Shown: piece after piece, positions 1 to 9,180 of the stretch
How positions within the stretch are numbered: position 1 is the stretch's first letter
How the letters are laid out: the number at the start of each line of letters is the position of its first letter
DNA from: Aureibaculum luteum
GTDB lineage: Bacteria; Bacteroidota; Bacteroidia; Flavobacteriales; Flavobacteriaceae
NCBI RefSeq assembly: GCF_003449015.1
Contig: NZ_QRGD01000001.1
Coordinates: forward strand, 248,001-312,000
Reading direction: 5' to 3'
Length of the DNA: 64,000 nucleotides
Position numbers and translations under genes: made by a program
Notes under the pieces: model-generated
What the model saw: the letters and a program-made list of their open reading frames with translations, nothing else
Databases searched by the model: none
Told to the model about the DNA's origin: nothing

Positions 1-1364
1 AAAAATTAGAAAAAAACTTTGAAAATTTTAACATTATAAAATCGGAGAAACCAACCACTATTAGTTATGAAATCAATAACTCACCTGCAATTAAATATGA
101 AGATTTAGCACCTTATTATTTTAACATTATGCCTTGGGTAATGGTATCATCTAATAAATATCATTTAGAAGGTGCAGATGGAAGTGCAAATAACTGGAAA
201 GATTTTGGAAAATGGAGATATGATTATTTATACAATGGTAAAGATAAAATAAATGAAGCCACCAAAATAAAAGTAAATAACCTGGTGAAAAATGCAACTA
301 GCGATATTGAGAAAGCTAAAATTATTTATGATTTTGTTCAAAAAAAAACAAGATATATTAGTATTCAAGAAGGAATTGGAGGTTGGAAACCGATGAAAGC
401 CGACGATGTTGACAGACTAAGCTACGGTGATTGTAAAGGCTTAACCAATTACACCAAAACATTACTCGACGCCGTTGGTGTAAAATCAAATTACTCAGTA
501 ATTTGGGCTGGTGAAGAAAAAAGAAACGTAGAGAAAGAAATTTTCTCTATGCAAGGTAATCATGTTATATTAAATATACCTACAGAAAATGGAGATGTTT
601 GGTTAGAATGTACTAGTCAAATTAAGCCATTTGGCTATAAAGGTACATTCACAGATGACAGAAATGTATTAGTAATTACACCAGAGGGTGGTGAAATTAA
701 AAATACTGGCACCTATAAAATTGAGGAAAGCCTTAAACACACTCTCTCAAATTATTCCATTAATATAGACGGTAATTTAGAAGCTAATGTTAAAATAGCC
801 TCAAGAGGAATACAATATAACAACCATTTTAGAATCGAAAAAAATAACCAAAGAGATATAGAAAAATATTACAAGTCTAACTATTGGTCATATATTAATA
901 ATATGACCATAAAAAAGTATGACTTCTCAAACAATAAAGATAGTGTAATATTTAATGAAAATATTGAGCTCACCGCCTCGAAATATGCATCTTTCAGTGG
1001 TGACCGAATGTTGTTTACTATAAATGCTTTTAATCGAGCATTAGAAGTACCTAAACGTTATCGAAACCGAAAACTTCCCTTTGAAATATCACGTGGTTTT
1101 ATTGATACGGACGAATTTAAAATAACATTACCTGAAAATTTCAATATTGAAGCCTTACCTAACAATATAAAAATTGATAATAAATTCGGGAGCTATGAAT
1201 TGAGCATTCAAAAAATTAACAAAAAAGAATTAAAATATAGTCGAATATTTAGGTTAAAGAGTGGCAACTATAAAGCTAAAGAATATAAAGCTTACAGAGA
1301 TTTCAGAAAGAGTATTGCCAAGCAAGACAAGTCAAAAGTTGTGCTTACAAAAGCAACTCCATAA
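1..1364 (+). CDS. DUF3857/transglutaminase-like protein, 5' end outside the window
   Basis: The reading frame is open from base 3, so the gene starts before the window and about 453 residues of its C-terminal part are visible. The core is a transglutaminase-like fold. A Y-G-D-C-K-G-L motif puts the nucleophilic Cys codon at 432-434, and G-N-H-V-I-L puts the catalytic His at 561-563, followed by an acidic stretch D-V-W-L-E. The C-terminal 200 residues look like the beta-rich domain that follows the transglutaminase core in DUF3857 proteins. The family is usually exported in Bacteroidota; substrates are unknown, and it may act as a protease or cross-linker. A homologous gene follows 33 bp downstream, probably in the same operon. 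An internal ATG at 129 is not taken as the start because the frame continues upstream with family-like sequence. Confidence 0.85.
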   Translation, partial: KLEKNFENFNIIKSEKPTTISYEINNSPAIKYEDLAPYYFNIMPWVMVSSNKYHLEGADGSANNWKDFGKWRYDYLYNGKDKINEATKIKVNNLVKNATSDIEKAKIIYDFVQKKTRYISIQEGIGGWKPMKADDVDRLSYGDCKGLTNYTKTLLDAVGVKSNYSVIWAGEEKRNVEKEIFSMQGNHVILNIPTENGDVWLECTSQIKPFGYKGTFTDDRNVLVITPEGGEIKNTGTYKIEESLKHTLSNYSINIDGNLEANVKIASRGIQYNNHFRIEKNNQRDIEKYYKSNYWSYINNMTIKKYDFSNNKDSVIFNENIELTASKYASFSGDRMLFTINAFNRALEVPKRYRNRKLPFEISRGFIDTDEFKITLPENFNIEALPNNIKIDNKFGSYELSIQKINKKELKYSRIFRLKSGNYKAKEYKAYRDFRKSIAKQDKSKVVLTKATP

Positions 1365-1397
1365 CATCATTAATAGGGATAATACAAAGATTAAATT

Positions 1398-3392
1398 ATG
1401 AAAAAATTAATTATTACCGCACTAGTAATGCTATTAAGTTTACCTATTATAGCACAAGACACTAAATTAGGAAAAGCAACTAAAGAAGAGTTAACTGAAA
1501 AACTTTACCCTTTAGATTCTTCTGCCAATGCCGCAATATTGTTTAAAAAAAGAAGGTCACATATTGAGTATTCTCAAGGAGAGGGTTTTTACTTAGTTAC
1601 AGACATTCATGAACGTATTAAAATATATAATAAGGATGGTTATGATTGGGCTACTAAAAGCATTTCTCTATACCAAGGTAGTGATGATGAAAAAGTTTCT
1701 ATTAAAGCCAACACCTTTAACTTAACAAATGGAAAAATTGAAAAAACGAAGCTTAGCAATAAAGATATTTTTGTTGAAAATGTAAATAAATATTGGAAAC
1801 GTTCAAAATTTACAATGCCCAATTTAACAGAAGGCTGCATTGTAGAATGGGACTATACAATTACTTCCCCTTATTATTCACGTATAGACGATATGGAACT
1901 ACAGTCTTTTATACCTATTAAATATATAGAATCAAAAGTTGAGACACCTGAGTATTTTGTTTTTAAAAATGTAATGAAAGGTTATTACCCCGTTGATTTA
2001 GTGCGTGATTCTAAACGATCTTCTATTACATTTAACAACAAAGAACGGAATGGTAACGGAGCGGCATCGTTCAGCCAAAGTAAAGTAGACTACCAAACGA
2101 ATATAATTGAATGTACATTAAAAAATGTACCCCCACTAAAAGAAGAACCTTATGTTAATAATATTAATAATTATATTACGGCATTAAAATTTGAATTAAC
2201 AAGTACTCAATTTCCAAATTCACAGATGAAATTCTATAACACGACTTGGGAAGATGTTACTAAAACCATTTATGAAAGCAGTAATTTTGGTGGACAGCTC
2301 GATAAAAAATCATATTTCAAAGACGATTTAGCAGCATTAATTAATCTAACTGCTCCTGAAAATGAAAAAATCAATAAGATCTTTGCATTTGTAAAATCAA
2401 AGATTAAATGGAATGATTTCACTTCTAAATACACCAATGATGGTGTGAGAAAAGCGTACAAAGAAGGCGTTGGTAATGTTGCAGAAATTAATTTAACTTT
2501 AGTAGCCATGTTGAGAGAAGCTAATTTAAAAGCGAACCCTGTATTAATAAGTACTCGTGATCATGGAATCCCTTTTTTCCCGACTCAAGAAGGATTTAAT
2601 TATGTAATTGCAGGTGTTGAAACGTCTAACGGGATTGTATTACTTGATGCTACTGAAAAATATAGCACACCTAACGTACTCCCTCTTAGAGATTTAAATT
2701 GGAACGGCCGTTTAGTAAGAGAAGATGGTAGTTCAAATGAAGTCAGTCTATTTCCTATTGAAGAAGCTAAAGAGATGGTATATGTTATGGCTGAAATAGA
2801 TGATGAAGGTATTTTAATAGGTACTGAAAGGTCTAGTTATAATAACTTACTTGCTCTAAAAACTAGAGCTAATCAGAATAACACAAGTGAAAATGATTTG
2901 ATAGCGAAGTTTGAAAAAGACAATGATAATATTGAAATTAGCGAATTTAAAGCCAACAATAAAAATGATATTTACAAACCAATCTCCTATCAATTTGATT
3001 TTGAAAGTGATAATCAAGTAGAAATTATTGGTGATAAAATCTATTTCACGCCTTTATTTTTTCACACAGAAAAAGAAAACCCATTCAAATTAGATGTGAG
3101 ACAATTTCCTATAGATTTTGGTACACCTTTTCAAGAAAAATTTAATATTACACTAAAACTACCTGAAGGGTATAAAGTAGAATCAATGCCAGAAAGTATA
3201 GCGTATTCGACACCAGAAGACAACGGTTCATATACATTTTTGTGTAAAATAACAGGTAATAATCTTCAAATATCGTCTGTATTACATATGAAAACATCTA
3301 TTATCGCATCTCAAAATTATGGAGCTATAAAAGAATTTTATAAACAAATGATAAGTAAACAATCAGAGAAAGTTGTGTTGTCAAAAATTTAA
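1398..3392 (+). CDS. DUF3857 protein with inactive transglutaminase-like domain
   Basis: 664 residues with an N-terminal signal peptide ending near A-Q-D (about residue 20), so exported. Residues 50-220 resemble the DUF3857 beta domain and residues 310-420 the transglutaminase-like core. Compared with the gene just upstream, the catalytic G-D-C position reads G-N-V (Val361), and the His of N-H-V-I reads N-Y-V-I (Tyr402), so the enzyme should lack cysteine-based activity. It follows the intact paralogue by 33 bp and probably shares its transcript. Its stop codon shares the bases TTAA with the convergent small gene on the other strand. A structural or binding role is inferred; the true function is unknown. 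Confidence 0.85.
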   Translation: MKKLIITALVMLLSLPIIAQDTKLGKATKEELTEKLYPLDSSANAAILFKKRRSHIEYSQGEGFYLVTDIHERIKIYNKDGYDWATKSISLYQGSDDEKVSIKANTFNLTNGKIEKTKLSNKDIFVENVNKYWKRSKFTMPNLTEGCIVEWDYTITSPYYSRIDDMELQSFIPIKYIESKVETPEYFVFKNVMKGYYPVDLVRDSKRSSITFNNKERNGNGAASFSQSKVDYQTNIIECTLKNVPPLKEEPYVNNINNYITALKFELTSTQFPNSQMKFYNTTWEDVTKTIYESSNFGGQLDKKSYFKDDLAALINLTAPENEKINKIFAFVKSKIKWNDFTSKYTNDGVRKAYKEGVGNVAEINLTLVAMLREANLKANPVLISTRDHGIPFFPTQEGFNYVIAGVETSNGIVLLDATEKYSTPNVLPLRDLNWNGRLVREDGSSNEVSLFPIEEAKEMVYVMAEIDDEGILIGTERSSYNNLLALKTRANQNNTSENDLIAKFEKDNDNIEISEFKANNKNDIYKPISYQFDFESDNQVEIIGDKIYFTPLFFHTEKENPFKLDVRQFPIDFGTPFQEKFNITLKLPEGYKVESMPESIAYSTPEDNGSYTFLCKITGNNLQISSVLHMKTSIIASQNYGAIKEFYKQMISKQSEKVVLSKI

Positions 3393-3505
3393 CAGCCACA
3401 ATCACTTTTACAGCCTGATTTCTTTTTTGATTTAAAAAAGTATTTTTTTATCAAAAAGGATATAGCTAAAGCAAGAAATATATATACTAAAACAGATTGA
3501 ATCAT
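3389..3505 (-). CDS. FeoB-associated Cys-rich membrane protein (38 aa)
   Basis: A 38-residue protein: one hydrophobic helix (residues 4-19), then a basic stretch (K-K-Y-F-F-K-S-K-K-K) and a C-terminal C-x3-C-x-C tail. This layout matches the FeoB-associated Cys-rich membrane protein family found next to feoB in many bacteria. It starts 5 bp after the feoB stop. A longer reading from 3595 would overlap the feoB coding region by 85 bp and add unrelated sequence, so the ATG at 3505 is chosen. The cysteine tail could handle Fe(II) or a thiol-redox step at the membrane, but this is not established. It is the last gene of feoA-feoB and ends within the stop codon of the convergent DUF3857 gene. Confidence 0.8.
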   Translation of the reverse strand: MIQSVLVYIFLALAISFLIKKYFFKSKKKSGCKSDCGC

Positions 3506-3510
3506 AATTT

Positions 3511-5619
3511 TTAACTTAATACAGTAAAGGTAATAAAAGAAGCCAAATAAGCCAAGGCCGTCATGCCGAAAAGCTGTAGCAATGGCCATTTCCAACTATT
3601 TGTTTCTCTTTTTACAATAGCCAAGGTACTTACACATTGCATGGCAAAAGCATAAAAAACCAATAACGACATTCCTACGGGGAAATTGAAACGTTTTTTT
3701 CCAGTATCCTGGTTTATTTCTGCCCCCATGCGTTCCTTAATCGTGTTGGTATTCTCATTATCTTCTACGCTGTAAATAGTTGCCAAAGTACTTACAAAAA
3801 CCTCTCTGGCAGCAAATGAGGTAATTAAGGCAATTCCAATTTTCCAATCGTAACCTAAGGGTTTTATAGCGGGTTCAATAGCCTTACCTGCAATACCTAT
3901 ATATGAATTTTCTAACTTATAGGTCGCAATATGCTTTTCTAATTCATCTTTATTCAATTGCTTGTTTTCCACTTTACTCTTAACAATTTCTTCAGCATTA
4001 TCAAAAGAAGCTGGACCATTAGAAGCTAAGAACCATAATATAATAGAAATTGCTAAAATGATTTTACCAGCACCAAACACAAATGCTTTTGTTTTTTCTA
4101 AAACAGTAAATACTATATTTTTTAATGAAGGTATTTTATAGGCAGGCATTTCAATTATAAAGAAACTTTTACCTTTTACTTTTAACGTTTTATTTAATAA
4201 CCATCCTGATGCAATAGCAGACGTAAAGCCCAATAGATACAATGACATTAATGCCAAACCTTGTAAGCTAAAAATACCCAAAATTCTTTGTTGTGGTATT
4301 ATTAAGGCAATTAAAATAGCATAAACAGGTAAACGAGCAGAGCATGTTGTAAATGGTGTAACCAAAATAGTTACTAAACGTTCTTTCCACCCTTCAATAT
4401 TTCGTGCAGCCATTATTGCCGGAATTGCACACGCAGTACCAGAAACTAATGGTACAACACTTTTACCACTCATACCAAAACGACGCATAATCTTATCCAT
4501 TAAAAAAACAACCCTACTCATATAGCCCGTTTCTTCAAGAATTGCAATGAATAAAAATAATATGGCTATCTGGGGTATAAAAATAACTATACCTCCAATA
4601 CCAGGAATAATACCTTCAACTAATAAATTACTAAATACACCTTCCGGTAATTGATTCTTCGTCCATTCACTTAAATTGGCAAAAGTGGAGTCTATTAAAT
4701 CCATCGGAACGGTAGCCCAATCAAAAATTGATTGAAAAATCAGTAATAATATAAAAGCAAAAATTAAATAACCAAAAATTTTATGGGTAAGTACTTTATC
4801 AATTTTATGACGCATACCCGTTGCTTTTTCAGCATCAGTTGTATATGTTTTTTTAAGTATGTGATTAATGTACTGATACCGCAGAATCGTTTCCTTATTC
4901 TGCATTTTATTGAATTTTACCTTGTCAGCTTTAAAACTCTCAATACGGTCTATAAATTTAGGAGGTACTGAAGTAAGGTTATGGCTTTGTGTTACTAAAA
5001 GCCAAGCTTTATATAAAGAAGTATCATTAAATTTTTCTTTTAATTCTTTAAAAAACTGTGCATCTATTCTATCAGCTATATCTGCAATTTTTAATGTATT
5101 CGCCTCTTTATAGTTGATTATTGCACGTTTTACTTTTCCAATTCCCAATCTTTTACGAGCACTAATTAGTACTACTTCTGATTTCAATTCCTTTTTAAGC
5201 AATTCAATATCAATGGAAATACCTCTCTTTTCCATGCGATCGGACATGTTGATAACCAAAATTGCAGGAATTTCTAAATCTTTAATTTGGCTGAACAAAA
5301 ACAAATTACGCTTCAAATTCTCAACATCAGCAACCACGACAACAACATCAGGATAATTTTTTTTATCAATACCTATAAATGTTTGTAAAACAATATTTTC
5401 ATCTAAACTTGAAGGGTTTATACTATAGGTACCAGGTAGGTCAGTAATCTTAGCAAAAACTTCTCCTTGCATCTTAGATGTTCCTGTTTTTTTTTCTACA
5501 GTTACACCCGGATAATTGCTTACCTTTTGATTTAAACCTGTTAACTGATTAAATAAAAGGGATTTACCAGTATTAGGATTCCCTACTAAAGCTACATTTA
5601 TGACTTCAGAATGTCGCAT
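3511..5619 (-). CDS. feoB: Ferrous iron transporter FeoB
   Basis: 702 residues. The N-terminal G domain carries the P-loop G-N-P-N-T-G-K-S (residues 13-20), a D-L-P-G-T-Y switch II and an N-M-S-D guanine-specificity motif. After a helical linker comes the polytopic membrane part from about residue 275, with the two Gate motifs recognisable around G-S/T-A-C-A-I-P-A-I and the later T-S-F-A-A-R-E-V-F. FeoB imports Fe(II) across the inner membrane in a GTPase-dependent way. Length fits bacterial FeoB. It overlaps feoA by 22 bp and is followed by the small Cys-rich partner, so the three form one operon. No Fur box was recognised by eye upstream of feoA. Confidence 0.97.
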   Translation of the reverse strand: MRHSEVINVALVGNPNTGKSLLFNQLTGLNQKVSNYPGVTVEKKTGTSKMQGEVFAKITDLPGTYSINPSSLDENIVLQTFIGIDKKNYPDVVVVVADVENLKRNLFLFSQIKDLEIPAILVINMSDRMEKRGISIDIELLKKELKSEVVLISARKRLGIGKVKRAIINYKEANTLKIADIADRIDAQFFKELKEKFNDTSLYKAWLLVTQSHNLTSVPPKFIDRIESFKADKVKFNKMQNKETILRYQYINHILKKTYTTDAEKATGMRHKIDKVLTHKIFGYLIFAFILLLIFQSIFDWATVPMDLIDSTFANLSEWTKNQLPEGVFSNLLVEGIIPGIGGIVIFIPQIAILFLFIAILEETGYMSRVVFLMDKIMRRFGMSGKSVVPLVSGTACAIPAIMAARNIEGWKERLVTILVTPFTTCSARLPVYAILIALIIPQQRILGIFSLQGLALMSLYLLGFTSAIASGWLLNKTLKVKGKSFFIIEMPAYKIPSLKNIVFTVLEKTKAFVFGAGKIILAISIILWFLASNGPASFDNAEEIVKSKVENKQLNKDELEKHIATYKLENSYIGIAGKAIEPAIKPLGYDWKIGIALITSFAAREVFVSTLATIYSVEDNENTNTIKERMGAEINQDTGKKRFNFPVGMSLLVFYAFAMQCVSTLAIVKRETNSWKWPLLQLFGMTALAYLASFITFTVLS

Positions 5620-5852
5620 AAATTTTTAATTTTGGTAACTTTTATAAGTGAAGCTGTTTCTTTTCTAATTGCCAAATGACTACCATTTACTTTAATATAT
5701 AAAGGATCTTTTAAAGGTGCAATTTGCATCAACTCCACCTGTTTACCTGGTAAGCAGCCCATTTCCAATAGCTTTAAAGGAACGCTATCAATTGGAATAT
5801 CATCAATAATTCCAATTTCTCCGACAATAAGATCTGCTAAAGTAGTACTCAA
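5598..5852 (-). CDS. feoA: Ferrous iron transport protein A
   Basis: 84 residues forming a single FeoA (SH3-like) domain: L-A-D-L-x-V-G-E at the start, then L-L-E-M-G-C-L-P-G and a final L-A-I-R-K-E-T-A. FeoA is a small cytoplasmic protein needed for FeoB function. The start is a TTG at 5852; the domain begins only a few residues later and no better start is available, so TTG use is likely. It overlaps the start of feoB by 22 bp, indicating translational coupling, and leads the feoA-feoB-Cys-rich operon. Confidence 0.93.
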   Translation of the reverse strand: MSTTLADLIVGEIGIIDDIPIDSVPLKLLEMGCLPGKQVELMQIAPLKDPLYIKVNGSHLAIRKETASLIKVTKIKNLCDILKS

Positions 5853-5951
5853 TTTTTATTTAGATTGATTATAAATACTGTGCGAAAATACACAATTTTT
5901 AATAAATCAATATGATAATTGTCATTAAAAACAAATGATCTTTTACATATG

Positions 5952-6623
5952 TCAATTATTTTTCTTTAATAATTGAATATCCTTTATAATTTGTTGAATT
6001 TCTTCTTTGTTGGTTCCATCATAGAAGCCCCTTATCTGTCTTTTTTTATCAATTAAGATAAATTGCTCCGTGTGAATAAAATCCTGTTCACCTCCATCGC
6101 CTTCATCTAGTACTGCAAAATATGACTTTCTTGCCAAATTATAAATTTGTTTTTTGTCTCCAGTAACCAGATTCCACTTACCATCAATCACTCCTTTTTT
6201 ATCCGCATAAGCTCTTAAAATTGGTATACTATCAATTATAGGTGTTACAGAATGTGACAAAAATTTCACTGTACTATCATTTTTAAAAAAGGTTTGAAGA
6301 TCTACCATATTTGTTGTCATTATAGGACAAATACTTTGGCATCTCGTAAAAAAGAAGTCAGCTACATAAATTTTATCTTTATAATCATGTTCTGTAATTG
6401 TTACTCCATTTTGATTTGTTAAATGGAAATTAGATATTTTATGATTGTATTTAATATGCTTTACAGAATCGTCAACTAATCGTGGATTTACATCGGCAGG
6501 ATTATAAACTGGTAATCTCTTTTTGGGAACCATTAAAAAGTACCCAATAATGACAAGTACTATAAATAAAACGCCAATTCTGAGAACTGATGGAAATGAT
6601 TTTTTAAAGAATGATAAATCCAT
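5952..6623 (-). CDS. Sco1/SenC-family copper chaperone
   Basis: 223 residues. One N-terminal membrane helix (residues 13-32) anchors a thioredoxin-like domain facing the periplasm. The copper ligands of the family are visible: C-x3-C at Cys95/Cys99 (F-F-T-R-C-Q-S-I-C-P) and a His at 184 (D-F-I-H-T-E-Q). Sco proteins deliver or reduce copper for the CuA centre of cytochrome c oxidase. No oxidase gene is nearby, so the link is by family only. The gene is divergent from the T9SS-tagged gene at 6688, and a TAACTTTG element (minus strand, 6674-6681) lies about 50 bp upstream of its start. Confidence 0.92.
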   Translation of the reverse strand: MDLSFFKKSFPSVLRIGVLFIVLVIIGYFLMVPKKRLPVYNPADVNPRLVDDSVKHIKYNHKISNFHLTNQNGVTITEHDYKDKIYVADFFFTRCQSICPIMTTNMVDLQTFFKNDSTVKFLSHSVTPIIDSIPILRAYADKKGVIDGKWNLVTGDKKQIYNLARKSYFAVLDEGDGGEQDFIHTEQFILIDKKRQIRGFYDGTNKEEIQQIIKDIQLLKKNN

Positions 6624-6636
6624 AGCATTTTTTTTA

Positions 6637-6644
6637 TATATTTG
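6637..6644 (+). promoter_or_regulatory. Candidate -7 element for the gene at 6688
   Basis: TATATTTG matches TAnnTTTG and lies 44 bp before the ATG at 6688. It sits inside the region transcribed from the divergent Sco1 promoter, so the two transcripts would overlap at their 5' ends. Confidence 0.45.
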
Positions 6645-6673
6645 GGGTGCCTTTGCATTTCCCCTATCCTATG

Positions 6674-6681
6674 CAAAGTTA
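6674..6681 (-). promoter_or_regulatory. Candidate -7 element of the Sco1 gene promoter
   Basis: On the minus strand the bases read TAACTTTG, an exact match to the Bacteroidota TAnnTTTG -7 element. The predicted transcript would have a leader of roughly 45 nt before the ATG at 6623. No clear -33 TTG was found. Confidence 0.5.
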
Positions 6682-6687
6682 TTGCTT

Positions 6688-7617
6688 ATGAAGAAAAAAT
6701 TACCCCTAATTCTATTAATTTTTTCATGTTTTTTATTCAGCCAAGAAAATTTGAATATACATGATGCGTATTTACAGGAACTGATTTCAATTCCTGAAGA
6801 TGACGTTGCTATAAATATAGAAACGAAAGATCCCAATTGGCGAAAAACAACTATTGAAAAAATTACATCAGAAAGTTATCGAGAACCAAGTTTTTTAAAA
6901 ACTGCCATGGTTTTGCATATGCTCAACTATAAGCTAGGTGATGAAAACTATATAAATGGTATTGACGCGTATTTATTAGAAATTAATGACAACAAATCAA
7001 CAGCTTCAATTAAAGATTTTCAACACTCTTTAGAAGGGCAAACAGGTGAAGATTTATCTGACTTCTTTAATGACTGGACTGTTGGTAAGGGCTATCCTTC
7101 CTACGAAATAAGTTGGTTTCAAAATGGAAAAACGAATGAAATAACTATCGTTGCATCTCAAATGCAATCAGACCCATCAGTGACATTTTTTGAAATGCCA
7201 ATTCCGATTAAAGTTAGTAATGATAATGGTGATTCTCAAATAATAAGACTTAAGCTGTCTGAAAACAAACAAAGTTTTACAGGTAAATTACCTTTTAAAA
7301 TTGATACCGTTGAAGTTGATCCGGAACACCATATAATTAGTAAAAACAATACTGTGAAAAACGGTGTAGATCAAGAAATTCTAAGTACTAACATTTCAAT
7401 ATACCCAAACCCTGCTAAGAACGCATTAAATATTCAAAATACTAGTGATGCAATTGTAGAGAAAGTATCTATCTACAATATGTTAGGTAAATTGGTATTA
7501 GAAGAAAGCAACCCTTTATTGGCAATTAATTTAAAGCCGCTTTCTTTCGGTATACATTTAGTTAAAATTGAAACCAATCAAGGTGTTTTACATAAGACCA
7601 TTTTAAAAGAGGAATAA
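6688..7617 (+). CDS. Secreted M1-peptidase C-terminal remnant with T9SS sorting domain
   Basis: 309 residues from the ATG at 6688, which begins a good signal peptide (M-K-K-K-L-P-L-I-L-L-I-F...S-Q); a longer reading from 6523 would run through the divergent Sco1 gene and is rejected. Residues 60-130 resemble the last part of M1 aminopeptidases (V-L-H-M-L-x-Y-K-L-G-D, then F-F-N-D-W-x3-G-K-G-Y-P-S-Y) and the following beta domain. The zinc motif H-E-x-x-H and the whole catalytic domain are absent. The last 75 residues form a Por/T9SS sorting domain (I-S-I-Y-P-N-P start, K-T-I-L-K-E-E end), so the protein should cross the outer membrane. It may be a decayed peptidase or a retained non-enzymatic domain. 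Confidence 0.75.
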   Translation: MKKKLPLILLIFSCFLFSQENLNIHDAYLQELISIPEDDVAINIETKDPNWRKTTIEKITSESYREPSFLKTAMVLHMLNYKLGDENYINGIDAYLLEINDNKSTASIKDFQHSLEGQTGEDLSDFFNDWTVGKGYPSYEISWFQNGKTNEITIVASQMQSDPSVTFFEMPIPIKVSNDNGDSQIIRLKLSENKQSFTGKLPFKIDTVEVDPEHHIISKNNTVKNGVDQEILSTNISIYPNPAKNALNIQNTSDAIVEKVSIYNMLGKLVLEESNPLLAINLKPLSFGIHLVKIETNQGVLHKTILKEE

Positions 7618-7766
7618 AATATCTACATTCTAAAATTTATAATTATATATTAAATTATCAGAATACTTTTTTTATATAATTATCATAGTCATCAAGTAAC
7701 AACGCCTCTACTTATTTTTAACAAACATTTTAAAATGCCCTTTTTATGTAATTGGTTATAAAACCT

Positions 7767-7774
7767 TACATTTG
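7767..7774 (+). promoter_or_regulatory. Candidate -7 element of rseP promoter
   Basis: TACATTTG matches TAnnTTTG and lies 31 bp before the rseP ATG. The 188-bp gap 7618-7805 holds nothing else recognisable. Confidence 0.55.
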
Positions 7775-7805
7775 CAAACTGATTTTTAAAACGATAATAT
7801 AGCAG

Positions 7806-9155
7806 ATGGAGATTTTTATTAAGGTATCACAATTTATTCTTAGTTTATCTATTTTAATAGTACTACACGAACTAGGGCACTATATACCGGCAAAAATATT
7901 TAAAACACGAGTCGAAAAATTCTATTTATTTTTTGATTATAAGTTCTCAATTTTTAAAAAGAAAATTGGTGAAACTGTCTATGGTATAGGATGGATACCT
8001 CTTGGTGGATATGTAAAAATATCTGGTATGATTGATGAAAGCATGGATACCGAACAAATGCAGGAAGAACCTAAACCATGGGAATTCCGTTCCAAACCAG
8101 CTTGGCAACGTTTAATTATTATGTTAGGTGGTGTTACGGTGAATTTTCTATTGGGAATCTTTATATACATTCTAATGATGAACATTTGGGGTGAGCAATA
8201 TTTACCTAATGAAAATTTAACAGATGGCGTTTGGGTACAAAACGAATTGGGTGAAGAATTAGGCGTTAAAACAGGAGATAAAGTACTTACTATTGATGGA
8301 GAGAAAGTTGAAAAATTTAGAGATCTTTTTATTGGTTTTATAAACGGTAATTCATATACAATAGAAAGAGATGGTGAAGTTATTGAAAAAGACATACCTG
8401 TTGATTTCATCTCTAAATTAGTTGATGGAGAAAAAGAAGATGCTAATTTCTTATCGCCGAGAATACCTTTTTTTATAGGTAAGGTAATTGACACCTTACA
8501 AAATGCAAATAGTGGATTAAAAGCGAAAGATATTGTTGTAGCTATTAATAAAAACCCTATCAAATACTTTGATGAAGTTGATGCTGAATTCAGTAAACAT
8601 AAAAATGAAAAAGTTACGCTAACTGTTAAACGAGACAACAGTACAGAAGATATTGATGTAACATTAGATAATGATGGAAAAATTGGTGTACAACTTGCGA
8701 TGATGCCTCAAAGTGATATGGAAAAATTAGGGTATTATCAATTTGAAACCAAAACGTACACTTTTGTTGAAGCTATACCCGCTGGTATGAATAAGGCTTG
8801 GACAACGTTTTCGAGCTATTTAAAACAACTTAAAAAAATCTTTAATCCAAGTACTGGTGCGTACAAAGGATTAGGTGGATTCATCTCTATTGGGAGTATT
8901 TTTCCATCAACTTGGGATTGGCAAACATTTTTAAGTATTACAGCCTTTTTATCTATAATGTTAGGAGTAATGAACTTATTACCAATACCTGCTTTAGATG
9001 GAGGTCATGTAGTCTTTACATTGTATGAAATGATTTCAGGAAGAAAGCCAAGTGATAAATTTTTAGAATATGCCCAAATTGCAGGATTTATCTTTCTAAT
9101 TGCACTGTTATTATTCGCTAATGGTAATGATATCTATAGGCATTTATTTAAGTAG
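7806..9155 (+). CDS. rseP: RIP metalloprotease RseP (site-2 protease)
   Basis: 449 residues. The zinc site H-E-L-G-H is at residues 21-25 in the first membrane helix, and the second conserved site N-L-L-P-I-P-A-L-D-G-G-H lies in a C-terminal helix near residue 395. Between them are two PDZ-like segments (about 125-215 and 215-285). RseP cleaves membrane-embedded anti-sigma factors and remnant signal peptides inside the inner membrane. Length is that of the family. The gene stands alone with its own promoter and a strong terminator directly after it. Confidence 0.96.
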   Translation: MEIFIKVSQFILSLSILIVLHELGHYIPAKIFKTRVEKFYLFFDYKFSIFKKKIGETVYGIGWIPLGGYVKISGMIDESMDTEQMQEEPKPWEFRSKPAWQRLIIMLGGVTVNFLLGIFIYILMMNIWGEQYLPNENLTDGVWVQNELGEELGVKTGDKVLTIDGEKVEKFRDLFIGFINGNSYTIERDGEVIEKDIPVDFISKLVDGEKEDANFLSPRIPFFIGKVIDTLQNANSGLKAKDIVVAINKNPIKYFDEVDAEFSKHKNEKVTLTVKRDNSTEDIDVTLDNDGKIGVQLAMMPQSDMEKLGYYQFETKTYTFVEAIPAGMNKAWTTFSSYLKQLKKIFNPSTGAYKGLGGFISIGSIFPSTWDWQTFLSITAFLSIMLGVMNLLPIPALDGGHVVFTLYEMISGRKPSDKFLEYAQIAGFIFLIALLLFANGNDIYRHLFK

Positions 9156-9180
9156 TGTTTAGACACAAAAATTTATAATA

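Noticed and set aside
3506-3595. Longer reading of the FeoB-associated protein from 3595
   Set aside because: It overlaps the feoB 3' end and adds sequence unlike the family; the ATG at 3505 gives the expected small protein.
6523-6687. Upstream start for the T9SS-tagged M1 remnant at 6523
   Set aside because: It would overlap the divergent Sco1 coding region by 100 bp and bury the signal peptide.
7979-8638. 219-codon open frame on the minus strand inside rseP
   Set aside because: It is fully antisense to rseP, rich in Ser, Ile and Thr as expected for a shadow frame, and has no recognisable domain.
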